Positions 42,960-51,940 of a stretch of DNA of 64,000 nt are shown here, piece by piece. The number at the start of each line of letters is the position of its first letter. Within the stretch, counting starts at the first letter, position 1. Below the pieces are notes generated by a model. That model made no database searches and was not told where the DNA came from. It saw only the letters and a program-made list of their open reading frames with translations. The translations under genes were made by a program, and so were the position numbers. Source of the DNA: Chryseobacterium sp. 7 (lineage in GTDB: Bacteria; Bacteroidota; Bacteroidia; Flavobacteriales; Weeksellaceae); NCBI RefSeq assembly GCF_003663845.1, contig NZ_RCCA01000001.1:1674001-1738000 (forward strand). Reading direction: 5' to 3'.

Positions 42960-44732
42960 TTACCAGCCTAAGTAATACTCGGTATCCAGCCAGTAAGGCC
43001 AGTCTAAATGATAATGGGTTTGAAGCATTTTTTCAGCTTCACAGAACGCTCCTTCTACCCAGCCCTGCTGATCAGAATACGCTTCCCCAATAATATGAAT
43101 CTGTTCATCTGCCAGAGGTTTTCTCATATAAGGCATTACATCTTTTACGGAAAAACCTGCTTTCCAGGCATGATATCCTGCACCGTAAGGATCATCTGTC
43201 CAGTCTCTGAAATAGGTTACATAAGGCTCAGGAATATCTACACCATGTAATTCTTTCAGCTGATTCATCAATTCATTGACCATAAACTGAGTGGCCTGAA
43301 CGTCATCAAACTTGTGCAATTCTTCCAGAGATGCAGATCTGGCAGCTCTTACTTTAAACAAAACTTTATCATCAGAAAGCGCTTTCCAGAAGGTCTCGGT
43401 TTCCATATCACCATAGCTTCCCAATAGCATTGAGTTTTTGGTCTCATTATCTGTACCAAAGTAATAACACTGTCTCATCGGCAAATCTGTAATAGAATGC
43501 CCGGATTCAATTCCCATTTCTCTCCACCATGGTCCTTCAAAGCCCATCAGGATTTTAAATGCGGGTTCCATAATGATAGAGCGTATATTTTTATTCAGTT
43601 CCTGATGTCTGCTGGCATCAAAAAAGAAGTTATTCTGATCCAGAAGCTCAAGAGATTTTCTTGGCATACCCAATACGATTGAATTGGCATATACTTTCCA
43701 TGTTGTGTTGCTTTGGATGTTCAGGAAAGTAAGTTCATATTTGTGAGTTGCCATTAAATGATGATCTTTGGTGAAGGTAATCAGTTTATTTTCAGACCAA
43801 ATGCGGGCGCCTTCATATTCCATATACGTGTTGGCAACTGCATAAGCAATGCTGTCATAACCTTCTTCAATGGTTTTGTAAGTAGTATCGGCAGAAAAAT
43901 CTCCTACCATATAAGGAAATGCCTCTGCAGAATTCCAGTTGATTGTATTGGAATAATACCCTCCGGCATTGGCTAAGAATTCATAACCTTCCTGAGAAAC
44001 CTGGTCTTTGATTAAGTTCCAGAAACCGATATCGTTTACTAAACGGTTATCATAAGGAGAGCCTGGAAAATTGTAAACCATTCTCGGCTTTATAGCATCC
44101 CAATCTTTGCTGGTCAGTTTGAATGTATAATCATAGCCGTTAGGATCTGCAATAATAAGATCTTTATAAGTTGCAGCCACCCATGGATCTGACATGAGTA
44201 CATTATAAATGATTTTATTGAATAACTGGTCAGAACTGAAACCCTCATCATTTTCATTCAGGAAATAGCGGGTAATCAGTTTATTGCCCTGTTTTTGCTC
44301 TTCTGTCCATGCGTTTTGTTTGAAGCGTTCTTTTCTGATATACATGAATAGTTTGTCCGGCTCACCCATAGGAAACTCAACAGGGGTCATTTTATCTTTT
44401 AATACCGGTGTTCTTTTGTTCAGATCTTTTTCTTTTAACGGATAACCTTCTATCAGAGTGGTTACGATTTCCTGAGAAGTCAGATAACGCATTCCGCCAA
44501 GCTCACCCCAGAAATTCATTCCGGGCATGATTACGGATTCCAGTCTTCCGCCTAATCTGTCGCTCATATCGAAGATCTGAACTTCATGACCTTTATATTT
44601 ATTAGCCGTTACCAAACGGAAAGCGGTGTATAATCCGGAAGTTCCGGCACCTATAATGGCTACCTCTGTTTTCAGGTCGGGCTGGATCCCCGGATATAGC
44701 GGGGTATTTTTGTTTACGTTTTCTTGATTCAT
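42960..44732 (-). CDS. Flavin amine/L-amino-acid oxidase family protein
   Basis: A 590-residue FAD oxidase without a signal peptide. The dinucleotide-binding motif is VAIIGAGTSGLYTAFRLV, then RLGGRLES and GGMRYL of the monoamine-oxidase superfamily; the C-terminal WTDDPYGAGYHAWKAG and HIIGEAYSDQQGWVEGAFCEAEKML are typical of L-amino-acid/tryptophan-type oxidases. Expected reaction: oxidative deamination of an amino acid or amine with H2O2 release; substrate not known. It follows the sarcosine-oxidase-like gene by 12 bp. Confidence 0.88.
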   Translation of the reverse strand: MNQENVNKNTPLYPGIQPDLKTEVAIIGAGTSGLYTAFRLVTANKYKGHEVQIFDMSDRLGGRLESVIMPGMNFWGELGGMRYLTSQEIVTTLIEGYPLKEKDLNKRTPVLKDKMTPVEFPMGEPDKLFMYIRKERFKQNAWTEEQKQGNKLITRYFLNENDEGFSSDQLFNKIIYNVLMSDPWVAATYKDLIIADPNGYDYTFKLTSKDWDAIKPRMVYNFPGSPYDNRLVNDIGFWNLIKDQVSQEGYEFLANAGGYYSNTINWNSAEAFPYMVGDFSADTTYKTIEEGYDSIAYAVANTYMEYEGARIWSENKLITFTKDHHLMATHKYELTFLNIQSNTTWKVYANSIVLGMPRKSLELLDQNNFFFDASRHQELNKNIRSIIMEPAFKILMGFEGPWWREMGIESGHSITDLPMRQCYYFGTDNETKNSMLLGSYGDMETETFWKALSDDKVLFKVRAARSASLEELHKFDDVQATQFMVNELMNQLKELHGVDIPEPYVTYFRDWTDDPYGAGYHAWKAGFSVKDVMPYMRKPLADEQIHIIGEAYSDQQGWVEGAFCEAEKMLQTHYHLDWPYWLDTEYYLGW

Positions 44733-44744
44733 GGTTTTATAATT

Positions 44745-45932
44745 TTAAAGTGCTAAGAAATATTTATATCCTAATCGGAAAGGGGTAATGTCGAAATCAG
44801 TATGACCGTCTAATGCAAGATCAGACATGATTTTACCTAAAAATGGAGTGAATTTGGCAGCCCATCCTGTAGCATATACCACAATATTTTTATGGTTGGG
44901 AACATAAGTTGGAGCAAAATCTATCAGCAGTTCTTTATTAGGAATTGTACTCAATGCAATAAGGCATGTGGAGGTATATTCCGGAACGATGCTGAGGCCG
45001 TTCATATGCTTTTCTATCCATTCTGAAGTATAAGCCAGCTCCTGAGGATTAGGAATTAATGTTCTGTCGCTTGGCTCTTCCAAGGGTTTGATGACAAAAT
45101 CCGGTGCCACACGGATGTATTCCGGGTGATCCCATTCCACAGAAGGGAAACCGTAAAACTGATTGCCGTTTTCTCCGGCTGCATTCTGAAATACAAACCA
45201 GGTTGGATATTGTATCGAAGGATCGGTCTTCTTAAAATAGGCGGAAGACATATTCCAGTAAGTGGCTTCTATTTTAAAATCAAGAAGATTAATAACACTA
45301 TTAATATAAGGTCCTGGAATAATAGCCAGTTTTTTTGCGATATAAATTCCATTGGGAGTGGTAAGCTCAAAAAGTTCACCGTTCTGTTTGATTTCCAGCA
45401 CCGGAGAATCTTCTCTAAGCTCAACGCTTTCTTCCTTTTTACAAAGGTCTAAAAGCGTTTCAATAGTGGCTTTAAAGTTGATGCTGGCACCATCCGGCTG
45501 AAATAAACCGGTATAATTATCCGGAAGGTTTTTGAAATGATATTGTTCTTCAATTTCCTTTGAATTCAGAGTGGTGTAAGGAACTCCTAAAGCTTTCAAT
45601 GCTTTTTCTGCTTCTGCAATATTTCCTTCGGTGGAATGTACTTCAGGATCTCCAAACCAGAGTGTTCCCACTTTATCAAGTAATTGGGTGTCCGTCTTTT
45701 TTTGCAGCTCATCCCAATAAGGCTGTGCGTCCAGAGCCATTTGTGCCATATAATCATCCGGATAAGGAATCCTGAATTGTCGGGATACTCCTGCGGAACT
45801 GCCTAGTTGGTTTACAAAAGTGTATTGTTCCAAAACCAGTGTTTTAGCCTGGCGCTGACCGAGATGGTAAGCTGTAGCCAGACCTATTGCCCCTCCGCCA
45901 ATGACGATTACGTCGTAGTTTTCTGTAATCAT
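44745..45932 (-). CDS. Sarcosine oxidase/N-methyltryptophan oxidase-like flavoprotein
   Basis: A 395-residue DAO-family oxidase. FAD motif VIVIGGGAIGLATAYHLG; GSSAGVSRQFRIPY near the N-terminus; the Cys expected to bind FAD covalently in monomeric sarcosine oxidases is present in TSTCLIALSTIPNKELLIDF; the C-terminal VVYATGWAAKFTPFLGKIMSDL is typical. It oxidises secondary or N-methyl amines in characterised relatives. First gene of a two-oxidase operon with 42960-44732. Confidence 0.88.
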   Translation of the reverse strand: MITENYDVIVIGGGAIGLATAYHLGQRQAKTLVLEQYTFVNQLGSSAGVSRQFRIPYPDDYMAQMALDAQPYWDELQKKTDTQLLDKVGTLWFGDPEVHSTEGNIAEAEKALKALGVPYTTLNSKEIEEQYHFKNLPDNYTGLFQPDGASINFKATIETLLDLCKKEESVELREDSPVLEIKQNGELFELTTPNGIYIAKKLAIIPGPYINSVINLLDFKIEATYWNMSSAYFKKTDPSIQYPTWFVFQNAAGENGNQFYGFPSVEWDHPEYIRVAPDFVIKPLEEPSDRTLIPNPQELAYTSEWIEKHMNGLSIVPEYTSTCLIALSTIPNKELLIDFAPTYVPNHKNIVVYATGWAAKFTPFLGKIMSDLALDGHTDFDITPFRLGYKYFLAL

Positions 45933-46487
45933 AGGTTATGTATTTTATTTTTTATAATCGTATTGAAGAGATACAGAAAAAGTAAAGTCAGCCTAGGAGG
46001 AAATGTACCACTATTACTGATTTTCAATAATTTCCTGAGTCTTATCTATATGATAGATTAAGTATAGAAACAAAACTGCCGGTACATGTAAATATCCTGG
46101 GATATTGTCACTATTAATAAGCATTTCAAAGTAACAAAGAAGGGGGTATATGTTCTTAGAGTGTAAATAACCAATTGTGGTATTGAGTAGAAATACGGAA
46201 TAGCTGGTAAGCCATCTGCAGATGAGAGTTCCGGTTATAAATGTGGTAGGTGGGGTATACAGTCTCAGATGCTCTCCAACTATCCTTTTTTGAATAATTA
46301 TTTACTATTTGTAATAAAATAAAGAGAAAAATAATATTTTGCTGAACTTCAACTTTTTGCACTTGATTTAAAAAAATGAGTTTACGTAAAGAAAACTTAA
46401 TGTTTACTGAGCATTTTTATATAAAAAAAAATTAATATTTGTGGGTTTTATCAAATATTCATTATTCCAAGAAGACAAAAATTACTT
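45933..46487. other. Long gap without a supported gene
   Basis: About 550 bp upstream of the histidine kinase. Short frames here have poor composition and no start context. I see no hairpin terminator or repeat family member; AT content rises toward the kinase promoter. Confidence 0.5.
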
Positions 46488-46495
46488 TAACTTTG
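46488..46495 (+). promoter_or_regulatory. Candidate -7 element of the kinase operon
   Basis: TAACTTTG is an exact TAnnTTTG match about 115 bp before the kinase ATG; -33 element not clear. Confidence 0.38.
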
Positions 46496-46609
46496 CAGAT
46501 TGGATGTTATTCAGCTATTGCAGAATAATTGAAAATAATGGTATATTGTTGAAAATTAATATCAAACAGATCTATGACATCTGAGAATTAATTTAACAGA
46601 TAAACAGAT

Positions 46610-48343
46610 ATGAGAAATAAATTCTTAAATTTTAAATTGAGAAAAGTTGTTCATTATTCAATGATCCTTTGTATTTTGTTAATACAAGTTATCATTGCCA
46701 TATTTTTTTACAACGAATTTGTCAACGGAAAGAAGCTGAAGTTTATCAAAGACCAGCTGGAAGAAAGCCGTGCGTTGGGAGGATTGACGGATAATTCGCG
46801 GAAAGATTTTATGGAGGCGCAGGATCATTTGCAAAAATATATGACTACTCAGAATAATAATGATTTGCAGCTTTATTTTCAGTCGTTGAGAAACCTTAAA
46901 ATCAATTTTGATAAGATTGGAGAATATGAAAACACCAGTCCAAAGCTGAAAAGAAGTCTGGATACGTATCGCCAGGATCCTCAGAAGACCACAAAACTGG
47001 AAACTCTGATAGATTCTGTGTACAAAAATTCTCTGAAACCACCTTCTAATATTGAAGATGAGCCGTTTGAACCTGCAAAATATAAAAATGACTTTGAAGA
47101 TTTCAAGATCCAGACCCGTACGTATGCAGATACTGTTAAAAAGAAAGGCTTCTTTGGACGTATAAAAGATGCTGTAAAAGGGAAAGTGGATGTTCAGAAG
47201 GAAAGTACAGTGATTACAATGACCAATAATAAAACCATAGATATTTCCCAGGTAAAATCCAAAATGGACAATACCATAAAATCTATGGATAAGCATTATG
47301 TGGCTGAAGTAAAGAAAATGCAGCAGCTTGCCGCTCAAAGTCAAAAGAAAAACTTACAGTTCTACAGTAATTTCAGCAAATTATTGGTATACAGTAACAG
47401 TTTGATAAACGTGTACGAAAATGCAATAAAAGACTTTAAAAAAGAACTTGAAAAGGAATATAACGAACAGAGCTCCAATAATAACAAAATCAGAACGAAC
47501 CTTGTATTGGGGCTGATGATTTTGATGTTTATTGTTTCCATTCTGATTATGTACTTTACAAGAATGGCTTTTGTTTATGAACAAAAACTGAATGCTGCCA
47601 ATAAAGAGATTAAAAAGAATCTTAATTTCAAAAACAGAATTCTGGGAATGCTGAGCCATGATCTAAGGTCTCCGCTCAAAATTATCAATATTTTTATAGA
47701 TAAGATCCACAGAACAACAAAAGATGAAACCATAAAAGATTATCTGAAATCTATAAAATTTACAAACAGCACATTGCTTCTGCAGTCTAATCAGATTTTA
47801 GAATACACCAAGAATGAAAATGCAGAAAAAGAACTTATAAAATCTAATTTTAACCTGAAGGAAGAGATTGGTTCTATTGTAAAAGTGATTACTCCTTATC
47901 TGGAAACAAGAAACAACAGATTTGTGGTTACAGACAGAATTCCGGAGAATGTAGAAGTATTTTCGGATAATATCAGAATCAACCAGATTTTTATGAATAT
48001 TATTGGGAATGCCAATAAGTTCACAGAAAACGGACAGATAGATCTTGTAATGAATACAGAGCCGGCAGGAGATAACAAAATTTGTCTGATTACAACTGTA
48101 GGAGATACCGGAGTAGGAATATCAGAATCTGACCTTGGTAAAATTTTTGATCCATACTATCAGGGGATGGTTTCTGATGAGGTAGATAATCTGGGAGCAG
48201 GGCTTGGGCTAAACCTTGTAAAAGAAATTGTAGAGCTTTTTGATGGTAATATCTCTGTGGAAAGCAAATTGCATAAAGGAACGAAAGTGACATTCAGAAT
48301 TAATTTAAATATTAATAATAATGGAAATATCAAATCAAAATAA
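46610..48343 (+). CDS. Sensor histidine kinase
   Basis: A 577-residue membrane kinase. A first membrane helix (about 16-36) and a second (about 292-312, LVLGLMILMFIVSILIMYF) enclose a large extracytoplasmic region rich in Lys and Asp with no named sensor domain. The HisKA motif is ILGMLSHDLRSPLK. The ATPase has NIIGNANKFTENG (N box), VGDTGVGISESDLGKIFDPYY and GLGLNLVKEIVELF (G boxes). Its last 23 bases overlap the response-regulator gene, so the pair is coupled. Signal unknown. Confidence 0.92.
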   Translation: MRNKFLNFKLRKVVHYSMILCILLIQVIIAIFFYNEFVNGKKLKFIKDQLEESRALGGLTDNSRKDFMEAQDHLQKYMTTQNNNDLQLYFQSLRNLKINFDKIGEYENTSPKLKRSLDTYRQDPQKTTKLETLIDSVYKNSLKPPSNIEDEPFEPAKYKNDFEDFKIQTRTYADTVKKKGFFGRIKDAVKGKVDVQKESTVITMTNNKTIDISQVKSKMDNTIKSMDKHYVAEVKKMQQLAAQSQKKNLQFYSNFSKLLVYSNSLINVYENAIKDFKKELEKEYNEQSSNNNKIRTNLVLGLMILMFIVSILIMYFTRMAFVYEQKLNAANKEIKKNLNFKNRILGMLSHDLRSPLKIINIFIDKIHRTTKDETIKDYLKSIKFTNSTLLLQSNQILEYTKNENAEKELIKSNFNLKEEIGSIVKVITPYLETRNNRFVVTDRIPENVEVFSDNIRINQIFMNIIGNANKFTENGQIDLVMNTEPAGDNKICLITTVGDTGVGISESDLGKIFDPYYQGMVSDEVDNLGAGLGLNLVKEIVELFDGNISVESKLHKGTKVTFRINLNINNNGNIKSK

Positions 48344-48974
48344 AGAAATTATATTCCTACTGGCAGATGATCACAGTATTGTACGTCAGGGAATGGAAAT
48401 TGTGATCAGCGATATAGTGCCTGAGGCTAAAGTTTACCAGACTTCAGCCTTGAATCAGGTATTGGAGCTGATAGAATCTAAAGGAGTAGGAATGGTGATC
48501 ATTGATGCCCATTTCCCGGATGGAAACAGTCTTCATATTCTGCCTCAGATAAAAAATATAAATCCTGACATTAAAATTTTAGTTTTTACAGGATTAGAGG
48601 AGGATCTGCACGGACTTAAATTTGTGAAGGCAGGTGCTAACGGTTATTTGAGCAAACTGAGCGAAGAGGAAGAAGTAAGAAATGCTGTCACAACTTTTAT
48701 AGAGAAAGGAGAATATTTTTCTGAGCATCTGAGAAACCTTATGGTACAGCTGGTTCATAACCCGAACCTGATAAGCCCTCTTATGAGTTTAACCAAGAGA
48801 GAAATGGAAATAGCAGAGCTCTATGCTGAAGGATACGGGAATCTCGAAATTTCTAATGAATTGAATATCAAACAAAATACAGTAAGCACCATTAAAAAAA
48901 ATATCTTTGAAAAACTGAAGATAGAAAACATGGTAGAGCTTATAGACCTTGTCAAAACTCACCATAAACTATAG
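48321..48974 (+). CDS. NarL/LuxR-type response regulator
   Basis: A 217-residue regulator: receiver domain with acidic pair ADDHSIVRQG and phosphoacceptor Asp 62 in IIDAHFPDG, Thr in VFTGLEED and Lys in YLSKLS, then a LuxR-type HTH (LTKREMEIAELYAEGYGNLEISNELNIKQNTVSTIKKNIFEKL). It overlaps the kinase gene. Pairing of a classical HisKA kinase with a NarL-type regulator is common in Bacteroidota. Confidence 0.93.
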   Translation: MEISNQNKEIIFLLADDHSIVRQGMEIVISDIVPEAKVYQTSALNQVLELIESKGVGMVIIDAHFPDGNSLHILPQIKNINPDIKILVFTGLEEDLHGLKFVKAGANGYLSKLSEEEEVRNAVTTFIEKGEYFSEHLRNLMVQLVHNPNLISPLMSLTKREMEIAELYAEGYGNLEISNELNIKQNTVSTIKKNIFEKLKIENMVELIDLVKTHHKL

Positions 48975-49350
48975 AAAAATCAGTAGAAGATTCACACTTC
49001 TTATCATCAAAATATTTCTTATAGATAAATATCGATATAGTAATCGAGATGTATCGATGGGGTTTATAGAAGATTTTATTCCGGAATGTTGTTCCTTTGT
49101 ACTGTGAAATTTAAGTAATGAAAAAGCCAATGAGAAATAATGGTTTTGATTTTAAAAATTTCATATAAAACACAAATGACTATAGCTGTCAAATAACACA
49201 TGATAGTTGTAAGAATGCAAATGATGGAAAAAAGCAATTGATGAAAAATTAGAAGTGTATGAATAATCCTATAAACAAGGCTTCTTAAAACCAAATTAAA
49301 AAAACACAAACACATATAGTGAGGTTCAGTTGATAGGTTACAAGTACAAC
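48975..49350. other. Gap without a supported gene
   Basis: About 375 bp after the response regulator. I see only very short frames (for example a 16-codon one starting at 49118) and a palindrome-like ATCGATATAGTAATCGAGATGTATCGAT region. The terminator at 49351 suggests transcription reaches this far. Confidence 0.45.
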
Positions 49351-49378
49351 AAAAAGGAGGCAGTCTGCCTCCTTTTTT
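49351..49378 (+). terminator. Terminator
   Basis: Arms AAAAAGGAGGCA and TGCCTCCTTTTTT around GTC. It could end a long 3' extension of the two-component operon. Confidence 0.88.
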
Positions 49379-49419
49379 GTTTTTTATCATTTGATAAACA
49401 GATACTGGAATCTATACTT

Positions 49420-49427
49420 TAGTTTTG
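49420..49427 (+). promoter_or_regulatory. Candidate -7 element of the ACT-domain gene
   Basis: TAGTTTTG matches TAnnTTTG, with TTTG at 49390-49393 somewhat far upstream. The ATG at 49438 would be nearly leaderless. Confidence 0.35.
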
Positions 49428-49437
49428 TATAAAAAAT

Positions 49438-49836
49438 ATGTCAGGAGAAAAAGATTTAAACATTCTGCTTCAGAATATGGAACCGGTACTGAATGCCGGA
49501 GAATATGTTTTTTGCACCGTTGAAAATCTGAACCAAGTTCCGGATTTAGAAAAAATTTTGTTTTTCTTTCGCGAATCTGAGGCTGTTACTATTGTTTTAG
49601 AAAAAAACATTGCTGATGAATGGTCTTTGAACTATAGCTATATTTCTTCATGGATCACTCTGAATATTCACTCTTCTTTGGAAGCGGTAGGGCTAACGGC
49701 TGCTTTTGCCAATGCCCTGAAAAAGGAGAATATCAGCTGTAATGTAGTGGCCGCTTATTTTCATGATCATATTTTTGTAGCAAAGAAAGATGCTGAAAAG
49801 GCGATAGAAGCTCTTTATACTTTAAAAAATAATTGA
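49438..49836 (+). CDS. ACT-domain protein (DUF2241-like)
   Basis: A 132-residue protein made of two ACT-like modules: MEPVLNAGEYVFCTVENLNQVPDLEKILFFFRESEAVTIVLEK then YSYISSWITLNIHSSLEAVGLTAAFANALKKENISCNVVAAYFHDHIFVAKKDAEKAIEAL. Such small proteins are common; ligand and role are unknown. Confidence 0.87.
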   Translation: MSGEKDLNILLQNMEPVLNAGEYVFCTVENLNQVPDLEKILFFFRESEAVTIVLEKNIADEWSLNYSYISSWITLNIHSSLEAVGLTAAFANALKKENISCNVVAAYFHDHIFVAKKDAEKAIEALYTLKNN

Positions 49837-49897
49837 TGTAAGCTTATATTTTAAGTTTAATTTTTAACTTTATGGTAAACTTAAGCCATATCTCTTT

Positions 49898-49905
49898 TAA
49901 CTTTG
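49898..49905 (+). promoter_or_regulatory. Candidate -7 element of the small secreted protein gene
   Basis: TAACTTTG overlaps an alternative TTG start at 49903 and lies 12 bp before ATG 49918, which supports the ATG as the true start. Confidence 0.35.
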
Positions 49906-49917
49906 AGTAATTCCATT

Positions 49918-50382
49918 ATGAAGAATTTTTTTATCCTTTTTTTTATCGTAGCTTTTCAATTGTGCCTGGGTCAGTCGTTAATAGAACAAATAAAATTTGA
50001 TAATCTCGGTAATGATGAACGGATAAAAATTGAAAAAATCAACCAGCTGTTACCCCAAAGTACAAAACTCAGAGAGCAGAACTGCAACAGGTATGCAATG
50101 AAATATTATGGCTGTATCTTGGAATACAGAATGATATATTTATATAATAATGAACCAATCGCTATGGATGAAGCCAATTTCAACCGGATTACTGCGATGA
50201 GATCAGATGGCACTGAAAAAACAAATAATTATATGACCAATACCAGAACCTATATTCTTAATTGGAATGATAAGAAATTTGTATCAAAGAGTGCTACTAT
50301 CAGTGAAAATGGAATTTCTATGACAGACAATTTCTATCTGGATAAAGCTGAGATAGAGAGAATGATGAAAAAAACTGAATAA
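49918..50382 (+). CDS. Small secreted protein of unknown function
   Basis: About 154 residues with signal peptide MKNFFILFFIVAFQLCLGQS from ATG 49918. The mature part contains CNRYAMKYYGCILEYRMIYLYNNEPIAMDEANFNRITAMRSDG, with two Cys that may pair, and no known domain. A terminator follows at 50413. Confidence 0.7.
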   Translation: MKNFFILFFIVAFQLCLGQSLIEQIKFDNLGNDERIKIEKINQLLPQSTKLREQNCNRYAMKYYGCILEYRMIYLYNNEPIAMDEANFNRITAMRSDGTEKTNNYMTNTRTYILNWNDKKFVSKSATISENGISMTDNFYLDKAEIERMMKKTE

Positions 50383-50412
50383 TGTGAAAAATGATACCAG
50401 AATATTAATATG

Positions 50413-50443
50413 AAAACTCGCTGAACATTACGGCGAGTTTTTA
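50413..50443. terminator. Bidirectional terminator
   Basis: Arms AAAACTCGC and GCGAGTTTT with a 10-base loop, between convergent genes. Confidence 0.83.
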
Positions 50444-50464
50444 TTATCATATGAATGATAAGGC

Positions 50465-50860
50465 TTAACTGAATTTTTTAACTGCTTCTGTACTCACAGG
50501 CGTAAAGAAGTTAATCATATTACCATCCGGATCACAAAACAGGAGTGATCTGTTTCCCCAAGGCATTGTTGTAGGTTTCTGGATGATTTCTGGGGCAATA
50601 TTTTTAATTTTGTCATATTCTTCATCTACGTTTTTTACCAAAAATTCAATAATCGTGGATTTTGTTCCTGCAAAACCGGTAAGGTCTTCCGAAAACAGCT
50701 GCATCGTTCTCGTACTTCCGATAGCGATGGTGATAGAATCTGTAGAGAGTTCTGCGAAATCTTCTGTGTACCAAGTGGAGGTTATTCCAATAATTTGTTC
50801 GTAAAATGATACTGTTGCTTTAATGTCTTTGCTGATAATTCTTATTGAAGTAAGTTTCAT
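50465..50860 (-). CDS. VOC-family protein
   Basis: A 131-residue single VOC protein: LTSIRIISKDIKATVSFYEQIIGITSTWYTEDFAELST and NVDEEYDKIKNIAPEIIQKPTTMPWGNRSLLFCDPDGNMINFFTPV. The final position normally Glu in metal-dependent members is Asn-Phe-Phe here (NMINFF), so it may be a metal-free binding protein. Substrate unknown. Confidence 0.87.
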   Translation of the reverse strand: MKLTSIRIISKDIKATVSFYEQIIGITSTWYTEDFAELSTDSITIAIGSTRTMQLFSEDLTGFAGTKSTIIEFLVKNVDEEYDKIKNIAPEIIQKPTTMPWGNRSLLFCDPDGNMINFFTPVSTEAVKKFS

Positions 50861-50952
50861 GTTGTCTTATATTTAAACAATTATAAGACAAAAGTAGGAC
50901 AGAGTTATGACAACAAGCTGTCAGTAGGAATGGAGTTTTTTTAGCGAAATGA

Positions 50953-51115
50953 AAAAGAGGCTGTCTCAAAAGTGTCATTCTGAACACAGACTGAAAGTCT
51001 GCGAACAAAGTTCTGAAATGTAGTGAAGAATCTCATATGTTTGGTTATCAATGAGATTCTTCCTTCGTCAGAATGACAAAAGCCAGATTGTTTGACTTTT
51101 GAGACAACCTCTTCT
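50953..51115. mobile_element. MITE-like element with 19-bp terminal inverted repeats
   Basis: Terminal sequences AAGAGGCTGTCTCAAAAGT (50955-50973) and ACTTTTGAGACAACCTCTT (51095-51113) are inverse with one mismatch. Inside is a second inverted pair, GTCATTCTG ... AAGAATCTCAT and ATGAGATTCTT ... CAGAATGAC. About 160 bp, no ORF. It ends 4-6 bp before the stop codon of the DUF4249 gene. No parent IS with these ends is in the window. Confidence 0.68.
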
Positions 51116-51118
51116 TTT

Positions 51119-51937
51119 TTATGGAGTTGTCGTCTGTTGGATAACAAAAGTTTCCGTATCAGTGGTATGGGCTGAAAAATACCCCAAAGCTCCGTTGCTG
51201 ATATTGCTTGGCGGATTGGATGGAGTAGCGGTTCCTCCATTGCCTCCTGAAATCTGAATCAGTGAGCTGTAATACGTAAATACATTGTTGTCAATACACT
51301 GCATTTCCACATGAATTTTATCTCCCACTGCCACTTCATGATCTCTGCCTTTATTATCATCATTAGGAAGAATCAGGGGCTGCTGATTGACTAATCCGTT
51401 ATTCACATTGTCTGAAAAAGTATTCATGTATTTTTTAGTCAGATCATTGATTGTAAAGCTGAAAAGATAACGGTTTCCCAATGGCATTGGATCAGTAAAA
51501 ATCGGTAAAAGGGTGTACGTGGTTTTATCGCCAAATTTAAAAGAACTTTGCTCTAATCCGTCAAAATAAACTACATTGGGCATTTTGCTCTGTGCGGTAT
51601 ACTGTTTTCCTTCAGCCTGTACTTTTAAAGTATAGGTTCTGCCGGGCTCTCCAGTGAAGGCAGAGGTTTGGTAGATTCCGTTTCCTGTATACTGAAGCGT
51701 TTCGGTTTGTCCTGTATCATCGCTCAGAATTACCTGAGCTCCGGTTACTGCCGGATATTGATTCGGTTCTGAAAACCCTACAGATTTCGTAATTTTCACG
51801 ATGTAAGGGCCGGGTTTATTGGTTACATTTCCTTCGATGACGATGTTTCCACTTTGGTCGTTCAGATCAAGGTCGATCTCTTTTTCACAGGAAGTTAGTG
51901 CAAAGAGCGATAATATAATATAAAAAGTATTTTTCAT
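51119..51937 (-). CDS. DUF4249 lipoprotein
   Basis: A 272-residue lipoprotein: signal MKNTFYIILSLFALTSC (Cys 17), then EKEIDLDLNDQSGNIVIEGNVTNKPGPYIVKITKS, the DUF4249 hallmark opening, and later repeated strands (GAQVILSDDTGQTETL, GRTYTLKV). DUF4249 proteins are encoded next to TonB receptors in Bacteroidota and may be surface substrate-binding partners. It begins 3 bp after the receptor gene stop, so they form one operon. Confidence 0.88.
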   Translation of the reverse strand: MKNTFYIILSLFALTSCEKEIDLDLNDQSGNIVIEGNVTNKPGPYIVKITKSVGFSEPNQYPAVTGAQVILSDDTGQTETLQYTGNGIYQTSAFTGEPGRTYTLKVQAEGKQYTAQSKMPNVVYFDGLEQSSFKFGDKTTYTLLPIFTDPMPLGNRYLFSFTINDLTKKYMNTFSDNVNNGLVNQQPLILPNDDNKGRDHEVAVGDKIHVEMQCIDNNVFTYYSSLIQISGGNGGTATPSNPPSNISNGALGYFSAHTTDTETFVIQQTTTP

Positions 51938-51940
51938 GAT

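Noticed and set aside
46156..46362. Minus-strand 68-codon frame in the gap before the histidine kinase
   Set aside because: No start context, AT-driven composition, no recognisable domain and no terminator or promoter to go with it.
49076..49390. Minus-strand 104-codon frame after the response regulator
   Set aside because: It runs through the terminator hairpin at 49351 and has a random-looking composition rich in Ile, Leu and Cys.
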